A stretch of 64,000 bases of DNA from CAMDPA01 sp963825625 (GCA_963825625.1 CAWGUF010000004.1:137182-201181); one strand, 5' to 3'; positions 27,204-36,083 are shown, counted from the stretch's first letter. Program-made: numbers and translations. Notes: a model not told the origin generated them from the sequence alone.

Positions 27204-27530
27204 TCAGCGGCGGTGACACACCGTGCGGCTAGGCACGAAGCGGCAGATGCGGCGCGGCACAACCCGCCAAGCGACACAGCGGCCGCGCCGATAGCTGATG
27301 CAGCGGCGCGAGCGTGTGAACCTGCAAACCTGGCGAGCCGGTCGCCGGTGGCAATGCCGATAGCGACGAGAGTGCACGGGCGTATATAACTTCGGCTGCG
27401 CTGCGCCAGACACACCTGTCTTGGCCGCGACAGCGGGCGTGGCCACTGCTGCATTGGCTCCAGAGGGTGCCACCAGTCCAAACATGCCAACTGCGAAGAT
27501 GGCACCCACTAGAGTCAGAAACTTCCGCAT
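27204..27530 (-). CDS. Small secreted Arg/Cys-rich protein
   Basis: 108 aa from ATG 27530 with GGAGG eight bases upstream. Residues 1-28 are a clear signal peptide (LTLVGAIFAVGMFGLV, cleavage near ANAA). A 30-residue linker is followed by a strongly basic C-terminal half with about a dozen Arg plus five or six Cys and several His, spaced in pairs such as RHCHRR, RQVCRF, RRCISY, RRICRF and TVCHRR. The spacing suggests disulphides or metal binding in the periplasm. I recognise no family; it could be a cationic envelope protein or antimicrobial-like peptide. Confidence 0.65.
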   Translation of the reverse strand: MRKFLTLVGAIFAVGMFGLVAPSGANAAVATPAVAAKTGVSGAAQPKLYTPVHSRRYRHCHRRPARQVCRFTRSRRCISYRRGRCVAWRVVPRRICRFVPSRTVCHRR

Positions 27531-27657
27531 TACTTTTACCTCCAAGTTTTCCCTGCGTGATCATACCTTAATGTGATCACGGTTCAACGACGACATTGAC
27601 ACCGCGCAAGGTAGCAAGCAGCGGCGTCGCGCTTCGTGCATCAAGGCGGGGGCCACC

Positions 27658-28464
27658 ATGTCCGCTACATCCAGTGGCAGCTATCCCATCGAAACGCGTG
27701 CCGGCGAGATCGAGCGGCTCGAGGTGCAAGGCGCGGCGATGGCGCCTGACTGCGAGCGCATGCTGGATACAATCGCCGTGGGACCGGGCTGGCACTGCCT
27801 GGACATCGGCTGCGGGCCTCGCGGCATCACCGACCTGCTTGCCCGGCGCGTGGGCAATACGGGCAGGGTCGTCGGCCTCGACATGAACGACGGCTTTCTC
27901 GACTACGCGCGCCGTCATGTTCCGGGTGTCGAGTTCATGAAGGGCGATGCCTACGCGGCTGAGCTTGGGCCGGCCAGCTTCGACCTGGTGCACATGCGGT
28001 TTGTCGCAAGCACGGCGGGAGGGCACGAACGCCTAATCGCGGAGGCGCGAAGGCTGGCAAAGCGCGGCGGAACCGTAGCGTTGCAGGAGCCTGACGGCTC
28101 GAGCCTGAGGTGCTGGCCACCGTGTGCTGCGTTCGACCGGCTTCGCGAAGCGCTGCTCGGCGCGTTCGCGGGCGTCGGAGCCGACCTCGAGTTGGCGCGC
28201 AAGCTCTATTCGGCGGCCTGTGCGGCCGGCCTGGAGGATGTTCAATTCCGGCCATTCATCGTCGGCGTGCGCGCTGGCGACGCCATGGTCGACTATCTGC
28301 CATCAACGATCGAGTCGCTGAGGGGCACCGTGTTGCGACTGGGGCTGCTTTCGGAAAGTGAGCTTGCCGGTCTGCTTGCCAATTGCCGTGCGCATCTGTC
28401 GAGGCCGGGGACCTCGTTCACGATGTACACTGTCGCGCAGGTGTGGGGCAGGGAGCCGTCATAG
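27658..28464 (+). CDS. SAM-dependent methyltransferase (class I)
   Basis: 268 aa. Motif I LDIGCGPRGITDLLA at about residue 43, motif II VVGLDMNDGFLDYA, and the post-core AELGPASFDLVHMRFV and GGTVALQEPDGSS give a complete class I methyltransferase core of the UbiE/Methyltransf_11 type. The C-terminal helices form a substrate lid. Substrate not deducible. It lies alone between minus-strand genes; the preceding 110 bases must hold its promoter. Confidence 0.88.
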   Translation: MSATSSGSYPIETRAGEIERLEVQGAAMAPDCERMLDTIAVGPGWHCLDIGCGPRGITDLLARRVGNTGRVVGLDMNDGFLDYARRHVPGVEFMKGDAYAAELGPASFDLVHMRFVASTAGGHERLIAEARRLAKRGGTVALQEPDGSSLRCWPPCAAFDRLREALLGAFAGVGADLELARKLYSAACAAGLEDVQFRPFIVGVRAGDAMVDYLPSTIESLRGTVLRLGLLSESELAGLLANCRAHLSRPGTSFTMYTVAQVWGREPS

Positions 28465-28530
28465 GGTGCGGCGGCACCTCGCCGTTCGCGAAGCCACCAG
28501 GGCATTGCGTCGATAGTCAGCGCCCTGCGC

Positions 28531-29313
28531 TCATGGCATCACGCACTCTCTGCCAAGCCGACGATACGGCTTCTTGCAGGCCCACTGATCGCCAGAGCCT
28601 GAAACATAGCCATTGGCTGGGATAGATACCTGGGCGCAGCGATCCCCGACTTTTTCGTACCCCCGCTCGCACTTCCAATCGCCACCCGACGTGCTCAGAT
28701 AACCTTTGGCGGGAACACTGATCTTTTCACACGCCGCTTTTGAAGCGCGAAAACCTCTCGCGCACTCCCAACCGCGGCCGTATCCGCTATCGTCGAGATA
28801 GCCATTCGCCGGAACCTCAATCTTCTTGCATTCATCGCCAGCACGACGGTAGCCACGATCACATTTCCAGCCAAACCTCCCATACGACTCATCAATCATG
28901 AAGGCATGCGCCGGAACCTCGATCTTTTGGCAATCCGAATTGCTCTTGCGGTAGCCGCGCTCGCATTGCCATCCATCATCGTAGCTGGAGCCGGAAATAA
29001 ACCCATGTTCTGGAACACTAATCTCGCGACAGGATTGAGCGTTCTTGAAGTAGCCATGTGCACAGTCCCACCCGTCGCCATAAGATGAACCGTTCGCATA
29101 TGCGTTGGCGGGAACCTTGACTGCTGAACAGCGGTCGCCAGAGTTTCTGTATCCCGCGTTGCAATCCCATCCACCGCCGTATGTCCGCGCAGTCGCGTTG
29201 TCAGGTATGCGGTCTGCCCGCTGCTGCGCCATGGCGGTGGTTGAAAGGAATTGCGATGGAACCAGCGAAATTCCAAGCGCCAGCAGGGCCGCCGCCAAAC
29301 GAAGCGAGATCAT
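28531..29313 (-). CDS. Secreted protein with seven Cys-pair repeats (W-x-C-x4-GY...C...VPA)
   Basis: 260 aa with a signal peptide (about 1-29, cleavage near AMAQ). The rest is seven tandem units of about 32 residues with the consensus GWxCxxGYRxxxxxCxxIxVP followed by AxxYxxxSxYG. Each unit has two cysteines at fixed spacing and an aromatic pair, as expected for a beta-rich, disulphide-linked repeat. Units 1-6 are complete and unit 7 stops after the second Cys. Similar repeats occur in rhizobial exported proteins of unknown role. The gene begins within a 4-base ATGA overlap with the upstream small gene, so the two are co-translated. Confidence 0.75.
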   Translation of the reverse strand: MISLRLAAALLALGISLVPSQFLSTTAMAQQRADRIPDNATARTYGGGWDCNAGYRNSGDRCSAVKVPANAYANGSSYGDGWDCAHGYFKNAQSCREISVPEHGFISGSSYDDGWQCERGYRKSNSDCQKIEVPAHAFMIDESYGRFGWKCDRGYRRAGDECKKIEVPANGYLDDSGYGRGWECARGFRASKAACEKISVPAKGYLSTSGGDWKCERGYEKVGDRCAQVSIPANGYVSGSGDQWACKKPYRRLGRECVMP

Positions 29314-29585
29314 TTCGAATTTCTCCCGGTGTCATCACGCTTCAGAGGGTAGGCGCTGCTATCGTACAGTTCCTGAATCTTTCGACCCATATAGCGGTGC
29401 TCGGCCACCTCCAGCACGGCGCCCGCGAGATGGTTCTTGGGCAAGACCTCGATCGCATGGCGGATCGCGGAAGCGGCGGCATCGAAGCGCTTGTACCTGA
29501 TCGCACTGTTCCTGAACCGGCCTTGCGCCACGTAGAGCTCGGCGGCGGCAGCGTAGTCGAAAAACTCTGGTTCTGCTTCTGACAT
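29310..29585 (-). CDS. Small uncharacterised protein co-translated with the Cys-repeat protein
   Basis: 91 aa from ATG 29585 (GAGGA upstream). Acidic N-terminus, then AAAAELYVAQGRFRNSAIRYKRFDAAASAIRHAIEVLP, a TPR-like helical pair, ending with a lysine/arginine tail. No signal peptide. I do not recognise the family. The stop overlaps the start of the secreted repeat protein by four bases, suggesting a linked function. Confidence 0.6.
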   Translation of the reverse strand: MSEAEPEFFDYAAAAELYVAQGRFRNSAIRYKRFDAAASAIRHAIEVLPKNHLAGAVLEVAEHRYMGRKIQELYDSSAYPLKRDDTGRNSK

Positions 29586-29871
29586 GGAGTGTCCTCGCTG
29601 TTGCGTTACCGGAGAGACCACTTCCGAATCTATCGCCAACATCCTCTGCCTCGTCAAAGCCATGCCGGATCGGCAGTGTTCGCGGGGGGTAAGCAGGTCA
29701 AGGATTCATCAAGGATGCATCAAGCAGGCCACTGCCGCGGGCCAACGCAGCGCGCGTTGGGCTTCGAGATCCGATGGCAATCGCACCATCGGGAGGCGGC
29801 TTTTGAATTTTTTCGGAAACAGGCCCCCGCAGATGCCCGGTCGAGTGTTTCCGAATTTCCAGGCGTTATGA

Positions 29872-30129
29872 CTATTCTCTGCCGTCGAATTTTCCCCGTC
29901 GGCCAAATCCCCTGAGGCGATGGCTTACCGGGGTTCGTTTTGCTGCCTCGAATGCATCAACACCCTTTGTGAATCGCGCGCGCCCTGCCGCCTGCGCCGC
30001 TCGCGTGCGCGCTCGCGACAGCACGCCATGACGCCACCACGCCACCAGCCACAAAAGAAATACAGCTGCCATCGCCGCCGCGATTAGAGAGTACATCATG
30101 CCCACTGCACTAATCTCCGATGCGGTCAA
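29872..30129 (-). CDS. Possible small single-span membrane protein
   Basis: 85 aa if started at TTG 30129, 75 aa from ATG 30099. One strong transmembrane helix (MYSLIAAAMAAVFLLWLVAWW) is followed by a basic cytoplasmic tail. It begins 18 bases after the infA stop on the same strand. No family is recognised. The hydrophobic helix and position support a real gene, but the start codon is unsure and the ribosome binding site is weak. Confidence 0.4.
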   Translation of the reverse strand: MTASEISAVGMMYSLIAAAMAAVFLLWLVAWWRHGVLSRARTRAAQAAGRARFTKGVDAFEAAKRTPVSHRLRGFGRRGKFDGRE

Positions 30130-30147
30130 CGGCCATCGGGCGCTGCC

Positions 30148-30429
30148 CTAGCCCTTGCGATTGGGCGGCCGCGTACGGCGACCTTGAGTCTTCGGACGCC
30201 CGCCTGTGCTGGTCGCGTGACGGTATGTCATCCGCCCCTTGTCCAGGTCATAAGGCGTCATCTCCACGCTGACGCGATCCCCGGCGATTGCCTTGATCCG
30301 ATTGCGCTTCATGCGTCCTGACGTGTACGCAATAATCGAATGACCGTTGTCGAGTTGGACTCGAAAACGCCCATCCGGCAGAGCTTCAAGCACTGCACCC
30401 TCGAATTCCAGGAGTTCTTCCTTCGCCAT
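30148..30429 (-). CDS. infA: Translation initiation factor IF-1, extended form
   Basis: 93 aa. Residues 1-72 are a canonical IF-1 S1/OB fold (FEGAVLEALPDGRFRVQLDN, SGRMKRNRIKAIAGDRVSVE, YDLDKGRMTYR). A further 20 residues form a basic Arg/Lys/Gly-rich tail not found in the usual 72-residue IF-1. Extended IF-1 paralogues are common in Bradyrhizobium-like genomes, so a second, standard infA probably exists elsewhere. AGGA precedes the ATG by seven bases. It lies near cspA and other small nucleic-acid-related genes. Confidence 0.93.
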   Translation of the reverse strand: MAKEELLEFEGAVLEALPDGRFRVQLDNGHSIIAYTSGRMKRNRIKAIAGDRVSVEMTPYDLDKGRMTYRHATSTGGRPKTQGRRTRPPNRKG

Positions 30430-30470
30430 TCAATGTCCTTTCTTGCGCTCGCGTGCCTGCGCGAAGTCCA

Positions 30471-30722
30471 TCAACCGCCCGACCAATGTGTTGTCTCGAT
30501 CGCAGGAAGGGATTGACCTCCCCGCGCGGTTGGCTGGACCGCCCGGCTGGCTCTCGATTCTGGTTTTTCGATTTGGCCCGCAGCTTTGGCCTGCATCACG
30601 TTCTCGCTGTCGAGCTCAGCGGGCAGGAGCGTCGGAACGCGGATGCTTGATATCTGCGAGCCATCCCGAAAGATGACAACAAAGAGCGTCGTGCCCGTCT
30701 TGTAGATGGCCTGTTGGGCCAA
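30471..30722 (-). CDS. Possible small protein with TTG start
   Basis: 83 aa starting at TTG 30722 with GAGGA seven bases upstream. The first half, AIYKTGTTLFVVIFRDGSQI, looks like a beta-hairpin; the tail is polar and low in complexity. Same strand and spacing as the surrounding small genes. I do not recognise it; the ribosome binding site is the main support. Confidence 0.35.
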   Translation of the reverse strand: MAQQAIYKTGTTLFVVIFRDGSQISSIRVPTLLPAELDSENVMQAKAAGQIEKPESRASRAVQPTARGGQSLPAIETTHWSGG

Positions 30723-30800
30723 ATGATATCCTCGACACGTACGTCCGAATGCGTCTGCAGCCGGCCAGTGGCGCAGCCAAACTGTCGCCGAATTCGCAGA

Positions 30801-30998
30801 TCAACTCCGGCGCGATAGCTCGCCTTCCCTGGCGATACGCTCGAATGGCTCAGTCGAGCATTTCACGCGATATATGTTCTGGCCGTCTTCAACTGGCAGT
30901 ACCTTGGTCACGGTGTATGCGCTCGCAGAAGCCTGCAACGAGCGGCGTCCGGGCGTGAAACTGACAACATCGCCGATCTTGAATTTTTTCGAACTCAT
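30801..30998 (-). CDS. Small conserved protein of unknown function
   Basis: 65 aa from ATG 30998. The pattern MSSKKFKIGDVVSFTPGRR, then YTVTKVLPVEDGQNIYRVKC and EPFERIAREGEL, matches a short SH3-like beta-barrel protein that recurs in Bradyrhizobium-type genomes. Function unknown; the fold suggests nucleic acid or protein binding. An in-frame extension upstream to 31052 lacks similarity. It lies 81 bases after the cold-shock gene. Confidence 0.65.
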   Translation of the reverse strand: MSSKKFKIGDVVSFTPGRRSLQASASAYTVTKVLPVEDGQNIYRVKCSTEPFERIAREGELSRRS

Positions 30999-31079
30999 CA
31001 CTGTGTGTCGTGCCCAAAAAAGGACCGAGCATGGCTTCGTGATCGAAGCCATGCTCCGTAAAAAGCGTCCGAACTGTCG

Positions 31080-31292
31080 TTACTCCAGCTCGATCTGTGC
31101 AGCCTTCTCGCCGCGACCCTTGGGGTCGTTCTCGAGCATGAAAGTCACGACATCGCCTTCGTTGAGCGAATGGATGCCCGCGGACTCAAGCGCGCTGGCG
31201 TGCACGAACACGTCCTTGCCGCCCGTCTCGGGTGCAATAAAGCCGAAGCCTTTTGCAGTATTGAAGAACTTTACTTTGCCTTTGATACGCAT
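31080..31292 (-). CDS. Cold-shock domain protein
   Basis: 70 aa from ATG 31292, beginning MRIKGKVKFFNTAKGFGFIA. The RNP-1 motif KGFGFI and RNP-2 DVFVHASAL are complete. CspA-family proteins bind single-stranded RNA and DNA and melt structure. The leader upstream is long and structured (hairpin at 31311-31331), as often in cold-shock genes. An in-frame start at 31343 would add 17 residues unlike the family. Confidence 0.95.
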   Translation of the reverse strand: MRIKGKVKFFNTAKGFGFIAPETGGKDVFVHASALESAGIHSLNEGDVVTFMLENDPKGRGEKAAQIELE

Positions 31293-31598
31293 ATCTGCTG
31301 TATCCCTCAGTTTGGCGCTCAGGCGCCGAAAGAGCCGTGCCACGGGCTCGATGACTCAGAATTTGGGAAAGACAGACAAGCGCTAAGCAAGTAAGCCAAG
31401 GCCAAGTTGTGAGGGCAGCTACATCTCTCAGCTGCCAGCGCATTTACACATAGGCATCGGCGCTCGACATTACAAGCGTTAATTGTGGAATGGCCAGCTG
31501 GCCGTAGCCGGAAAATGTCGACTCCATGAAGCCGAAATTGCCGATTTAATCGCAGGCATCGGAGCCTGATCGAATCACACAACGAGGTCGTAGTGTCT
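31293..31598. other. Intergenic region upstream of the cold-shock gene
   Basis: 306 bases without a gene. It contains the csp promoter and leader, including the hairpin TTTGGCGC/GCGCCgAAA at 31311-31331. The rest, up to the end of the hydrolase gene, shows no clear structure. Confidence 0.55.
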
Positions 31599-32237
31599 CT
31601 AGAAAGAGACTGCAACGAACGCGGCCACTGCATCGGCTGCAGCGGCTAGATTACCTTTGCGCGTATAGCCCTTGCCGCCGCGAGGACCCAGATCGTGGTC
31701 ACCGTCGCCGGCCCAATGAAAGGCGATTGCCTCTGACAATTGGTAGCTCGCCGCCTCGCTGCGGGAGCCGAAGGGATCGCGCTCTCCCTGCACGATCAGG
31801 GTGGGGCAAGCAAGCGTCTCCAGGTGCGCGGTCCGGAGGTTTGCCGGCTTGGCGACGGGGTGGAACGGATAGCCTAGACAGACGAGGCCGGCACAACGAC
31901 CGGCGGCGAACGCCTGATCGGCCATGAAGCTCGCCACACGGCCTCCCATCGACTTGCCTCCGATCAGCAGGCGGCGCGCTGGATCGAGATTGTGCAATTC
32001 GCCCAGCGCGGCCTCATATTCCGGAATCAGCAGCTCGGCCTTGGGCGGTGGCCGGCGTTTGCCGCCCGCTCTGCGCGCCGCCATGTAGGCGAATTCGAAG
32101 CGTGCGGAGGCCACGCCACGCTCGGCCAGAAGCGCAGCGATGAGCTCCATGAACGGGCTCGACATTCCGGCGCCCGCGCCATGGGCCAGAATCAGCAGGG
32201 GGCCGTCCTGAGGCCCCAAATGAAGAAAATCGGTCAT
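31599..32237 (-). CDS. Alpha/beta hydrolase of the KANL3/Tex30 type
   Basis: 212 aa. LILAHGAGAGMSSPFM (oxyanion loop), the nucleophile elbow GGKSMGGRVAS, an acid strand LIVQGERDPFG and a C-terminal WAGDGDHDLGPR histidine give a full Ser-Asp-His triad. The family is a group of short alpha/beta hydrolases of unknown substrate. It is divergent from mepA with a 161-base gap. Confidence 0.88.
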   Translation of the reverse strand: MTDFLHLGPQDGPLLILAHGAGAGMSSPFMELIAALLAERGVASARFEFAYMAARRAGGKRRPPPKAELLIPEYEAALGELHNLDPARRLLIGGKSMGGRVASFMADQAFAAGRCAGLVCLGYPFHPVAKPANLRTAHLETLACPTLIVQGERDPFGSRSEAASYQLSEAIAFHWAGDGDHDLGPRGGKGYTRKGNLAAAADAVAAFVAVSF

Positions 32238-32398
32238 TGCATTGTCATGGGACGATCATGCGCCTGCCGCAAGACCACATCGACGGGCTGCTCGACCGGC
32301 GGTGTCAAAATTCGGCCCGACGACGCAACCACAACGAGACCGAATTCGGTTATACAGACCCAGGGAGAGCCCAACCGGCCCACCAGGGAGGAGGCAAT

Positions 32399-33496
32399 AT
32401 GCGGCTCACGGTCATTATCGGCGGCGCAATGGCAGCCCTGACGCTCGCCGGCCATTCGGTCATGGCGCAGACGACGAGCGCTGCGCAAGAGACCCGCGCC
32501 CCAGTCAAGCGGCTGGTGCCGGCAAAGCAGCTGTTCGGTGCGGCCAAGACGGCTGCACCACTGCAAGCCCGCGCGATCGGGCGCTACTCTCGTGGCTGCC
32601 TCGCCGGGGCAAAAGCGCTGCCGATCAATGGGCCGGCCTGGCAAGCGATGCGCCTGTCGCGCAACCGGAACTGGGGTCATCCCGTGCTGGTGGCATTCCT
32701 GGAGCGGTTCGCGAAAGAGGCCCAAAAACACGACGGCTGGCCTGGCCTGCTGGTGGGCGACATGGCGCAGCCGCGCGGCGGTCCCATGCTCACCGGCCAT
32801 GCCAGCCATCAGATCGGGCTCGACGCAGATATCTGGTTCACGCCGATGCCAAGCCGGATCCTGACCGTCGAAGAGCGGGAGAAGACGTCCGCGGTCTCGA
32901 TGTTGGCGGCCGATAAGCTTTCGGTCGATGCCTATCGCTGGACGACGGCGCGCTCCCTGATCGTGAAACGCGCGGCTTCGTCGCCAGAGGTGGCTCGCAT
33001 CTTCGTGCATCCGGCGATCAAGAAAGCGCTGTGCAGTGCGGCTGATGCAGGGTCGTTCGGCAAGGACAGGGCGTGGCTCGCCAAAGTCCGCCCCTGGTGG
33101 GGGCATCACTACCACTTCCACATCCGCATGACGTGCCCTAAAGGCAGTGCTGGCTGCGTAGACCAGCCGGATCCGGGGCCGGACGACGGCTGCGGCGCGG
33201 AGCTGGCCAGCTGGTACAAGCGACTGACCGCACCACCGACGCCAGCAAAGCCACGCCCGCCGAAACCGCCGATGACGATCGAGGCGTTGCCGGACGCGTG
33301 CAAGCTTGTCCTTGCAGCCGGAGCGCCGGACACGGATCGCAAAACCGCTGGCGGGGCGCTGGTGCCGTCGGCTGCCGCCAAGCCGGCTGCGGACGCGCCG
33401 GCCAAGCTGGGCGCCGGGAACGGCAGCCAAAGGAAGAAAGCCAAAGTCTCGGACGGTGTGCCGCAACACGATTTGCCGCCCGTATTCAGGCATTGA
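32399..33496 (+). CDS. mepA: Penicillin-insensitive murein endopeptidase
   Basis: 365 aa from ATG 32399 with a strong GGGAGGAGG site; an open extension from 32237 is not coding-like. A signal peptide ends near VMAQ. The core matches MepA: SRNRNWGHPVLVAFLERF, LVGDMAQPRGGPMLTGHASH with the HxxxxxxxD zinc ligands continuing QIGLDADIWF, and PWWGHHYHFHIRM. MepA cleaves D-Ala-mDAP cross-links in peptidoglycan from the periplasm. The last about 100 residues are a Pro/Ala/Lys-rich low-complexity tail. Confidence 0.93.
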   Translation: MRLTVIIGGAMAALTLAGHSVMAQTTSAAQETRAPVKRLVPAKQLFGAAKTAAPLQARAIGRYSRGCLAGAKALPINGPAWQAMRLSRNRNWGHPVLVAFLERFAKEAQKHDGWPGLLVGDMAQPRGGPMLTGHASHQIGLDADIWFTPMPSRILTVEEREKTSAVSMLAADKLSVDAYRWTTARSLIVKRAASSPEVARIFVHPAIKKALCSAADAGSFGKDRAWLAKVRPWWGHHYHFHIRMTCPKGSAGCVDQPDPGPDDGCGAELASWYKRLTAPPTPAKPRPPKPPMTIEALPDACKLVLAAGAPDTDRKTAGGALVPSAAAKPAADAPAKLGAGNGSQRKKAKVSDGVPQHDLPPVFRH

Positions 33497-33520
33497 GGCG
33501 CGGTCTCAGCTCTGTGCATT

Positions 33521-34219
33521 TCAGCTCTGCGCTTTCTGGCCGTAGCTCTTGAACCTTTCCAGCACCTCTTTCATCTGGGTGCCGGTCAAGATATGCGGGC
33601 GGCCGAGCATCAGAACCTTGCAGTACTGCTCAGCAAGCACCTCTACCTCGGCGGCCAGCTCGAGCGCTGCAGGCAGCGTCCGGCCCATGGCGATCTGGCC
33701 GTGATTGGCCATCAGGCAAGCGTCGTGCCTCATAAGACCGGAGGCAACATGGCGAGCGAGCTCCTCACCTCCGAACGTGGCATATGGGACGCACGGGATC
33801 TCGGTGCCGCCGGCGACGGCAACCATATAGTGGAAGGCCGGGATCGGCTTGTGGGCGCACGCCAGGACGACCGCATGCAGGGAGTGGGTGTGAACAACCG
33901 CAGCGAGGTCCGGTCTGGAATCGTAAGCTGCCAGATGAAAACGCCACTCGCTGGAGGGGATGCGTCGGCCATGCGCTTCGCCGGCGTTGTCGACAAAGGC
34001 GATATCCGCCGGCTCGATATCGTCATAGGCCATCCCGGACGGCGTGATCAGCATGCCGTCCTGCCAGCGGCACGACACATTGCCTGAGCGGCCGGGAGAC
34101 AAGCCGCGCCGGCTCATTTCAATTGCGGTTGCAATCACCTCGCGGCGCGCCGCCATATCGGCCGGCGGACCTCGCTTTGCCGCGGATTTCGCTCTGGCTG
34201 CTGCCTTCGATCCGGCCAT
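33521..34219 (-). CDS. Class II aldolase (L-fuculose-phosphate aldolase-like)
   Basis: 232 aa. SGNVSCRWQDGMLITPSGM, the acid SSEWRFHLAAY, the zinc pair VVHTHSLHA and the third ligand LMANHGQIAMG give the complete class II fuculose aldolase set. A 20-residue Ala/Lys-rich N-terminus precedes it. It follows the ABC exporter gene by 25 bases on the same strand. Not closely similar to the other class II aldolase at 18.6 kb. Confidence 0.9.
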   Translation of the reverse strand: MAGSKAAARAKSAAKRGPPADMAARREVIATAIEMSRRGLSPGRSGNVSCRWQDGMLITPSGMAYDDIEPADIAFVDNAGEAHGRRIPSSEWRFHLAAYDSRPDLAAVVHTHSLHAVVLACAHKPIPAFHYMVAVAGGTEIPCVPYATFGGEELARHVASGLMRHDACLMANHGQIAMGRTLPAALELAAEVEVLAEQYCKVLMLGRPHILTGTQMKEVLERFKSYGQKAQS

Positions 34220-34244
34220 GGGGCCTACCCACTCGTTATATTCG

Positions 34245-36083
34245 TCATTTTGCGGATTCTGTCTGCGGCGCGACTGCTATCAACTGCGACTGCGCCAGGC
34301 GCGCGTAGGCACCGCCTTTTGCCATCAGCTCGGCATGCGGACCGACCTCGACAATCCGACCGCCGTCCATCACGCATATCAGATCGGCATTCTGCACCGT
34401 CGAAAGTCTATGGGCGATAACGAGCGTCGTGCGGCCCTTTGTGAACCTGGTCAGTGCCTCCTGCACAAGGCGCTCGGATTCCGTATCGAGCGCGCTCGTC
34501 GCCTCGTCGAGAAGCAGGATCGGCGCATCCTTCAGAATGGCGCGCGCCAGCGCCAGGCGCTGCCGCTGCCCGCCCGACAGTCGCGAGCCGTCGTCGCCGA
34601 TCTGGGTGTCGTAACCGCTTGGCTGAGCAAGGATGAAATCATGAGCGGCCGCGGCTTTGGCGGCTGCGACGATATCGGCTTCGCTCGCCTCGAGGCGGCC
34701 GAGCGCGATGTTGGCCCTGATCGTGTCGTCGAACAGCGTCACGTCCTGGCTGACGATGGAAATGGCGTCGCGCAAGGAGGCAATCGTCAGGTCGCCGACC
34801 TCCTGGCCATCGATCGCAATGGTGCCCGAGGTGACGTCGAACAGACGCGGCACCAGATTGATGACAGTTGACTTGCCAGCTCCGGAGCGCCCAACCAGGG
34901 CGACGGTCTTGCCACCCGGGACTGTCAGCGTGAAATCAGTGACTGCAATCGCATCGCGGCTGGCCGGATAGCTGAACGTTACATGCTCGAAGCGGATCTC
35001 GCCGGCAGCGATTGCCAGCGGTTTTGCAGCAGCGCGATCGACGATCCGCGGCTTCTCGTCGAGAACGTCGTAGACGCGCTCCAGAGCCGACAATCCTTCG
35101 CCGACGCGAGCCGACAGGTTGCCGAGCCCTCGAATCGGCTGGGCCATCAGGAACAAGGCTGTGACATAGCCGATGAAATCGCCCACCGTGGAATGGCCAT
35201 TGGCGATGCGCCAGTAGGCCAGAGCCACGACACCGGCGACCGCCACCGCGCCCAGCACCTCCAGCATCGGGTCGAGCAGGGCACGGGCGCGGACCGCCTT
35301 CATGCGCAGCCGGAACACATCCTCGAAACTGCGGTCGACCCGGTCGGCGGCATAAGCCTCCAGGCGAAACGTCTTGATCAGACGCGCGCTCGACAGCTTC
35401 TCGGTCAGAAGCGAGGTCATGTCGCCCAGCCCCAACTGGGTGCTCCTGGCCACGGCGCGCAGCTTCTTGCTGATCAGAGCGATAGGCAGAGCGGCAATGG
35501 GATAGACGCCAAGGATGACGAAGGTGAGCAGCGGATCGCGCCAGAACAGGTAGGCGACCAAAGCCGCAATGGTGAGCACGTCGCGGATTGCCGTGTTGAG
35601 AGCGGCCTGTGCGCCAAGCTGAATGTAGCCGATATCGTTGGTGAGCCGGGACACGAAATCACCCGGGCGCTCCCTCGTCAAGCGGGCATAGTCGGCCGAC
35701 ACGAGATGACGGAAAGAGCGCTGCTGAATATCGGTTGCTATTCGCGTAACAAGTCCGTTGCTGGCCACGGTCTGCAGATAGAGCAGCACGCTGCGAACCA
35801 GGGGGGCGGCGACGATCGCCGCAAGAATGGGGCCCAACCATTCCGTTCTGCCGCTCATCAGCGTATCGAAGGAAACCCGCACAATCCACGGATAGAGCGG
35901 CGTGACGGCGGCCAACAGCGCCGACAAAATGAGGGCCAATAAAAGCGTCTTCCAGCGCGGGCGGACCCACTCGGCCAGAAACCGGCGAATGAGGTGTGCT
36001 GCCGGGCCGTTGAAAATGAGCCGCCTGCGCGCAGGCGGGCGGCCATCGTTTGTGGCACCAGTGGCTGTAGGAGGCCTATCCAT
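34245..36083 (-). CDS. ABC transporter, fused membrane and ATPase domains (MsbA/lipid-exporter type)
   Basis: 612 aa. Six membrane helices fill residues about 30-330. The ATPase has Walker A GRSGAGKST, signature LSGGQRQRLALARAI, Walker B ILLLDEATSALD and H-loop VIAHRLST, all intact. The layout equals MsbA-like half transporters that work as homodimers to flip lipid A, lipids or drugs. It is the middle gene of a minus-strand unit with DUF4170 upstream and a class II aldolase downstream. Substrate unproven. Confidence 0.93.
   Translation of the reverse strand: MDRPPTATGATNDGRPPARRRLIFNGPAAHLIRRFLAEWVRPRWKTLLLALILSALLAAVTPLYPWIVRVSFDTLMSGRTEWLGPILAAIVAAPLVRSVLLYLQTVASNGLVTRIATDIQQRSFRHLVSADYARLTRERPGDFVSRLTNDIGYIQLGAQAALNTAIRDVLTIAALVAYLFWRDPLLTFVILGVYPIAALPIALISKKLRAVARSTQLGLGDMTSLLTEKLSSARLIKTFRLEAYAADRVDRSFEDVFRLRMKAVRARALLDPMLEVLGAVAVAGVVALAYWRIANGHSTVGDFIGYVTALFLMAQPIRGLGNLSARVGEGLSALERVYDVLDEKPRIVDRAAAKPLAIAAGEIRFEHVTFSYPASRDAIAVTDFTLTVPGGKTVALVGRSGAGKSTVINLVPRLFDVTSGTIAIDGQEVGDLTIASLRDAISIVSQDVTLFDDTIRANIALGRLEASEADIVAAAKAAAAHDFILAQPSGYDTQIGDDGSRLSGGQRQRLALARAILKDAPILLLDEATSALDTESERLVQEALTRFTKGRTTLVIAHRLSTVQNADLICVMDGGRIVEVGPHAELMAKGGAYARLAQSQLIAVAPQTESAK

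Noticed and set aside
32234..33493. 419-codon minus-strand frame opposite mepA
   Set aside because: mepA has a signal peptide, zinc motifs and a strong ribosome site; the opposite frame has none.
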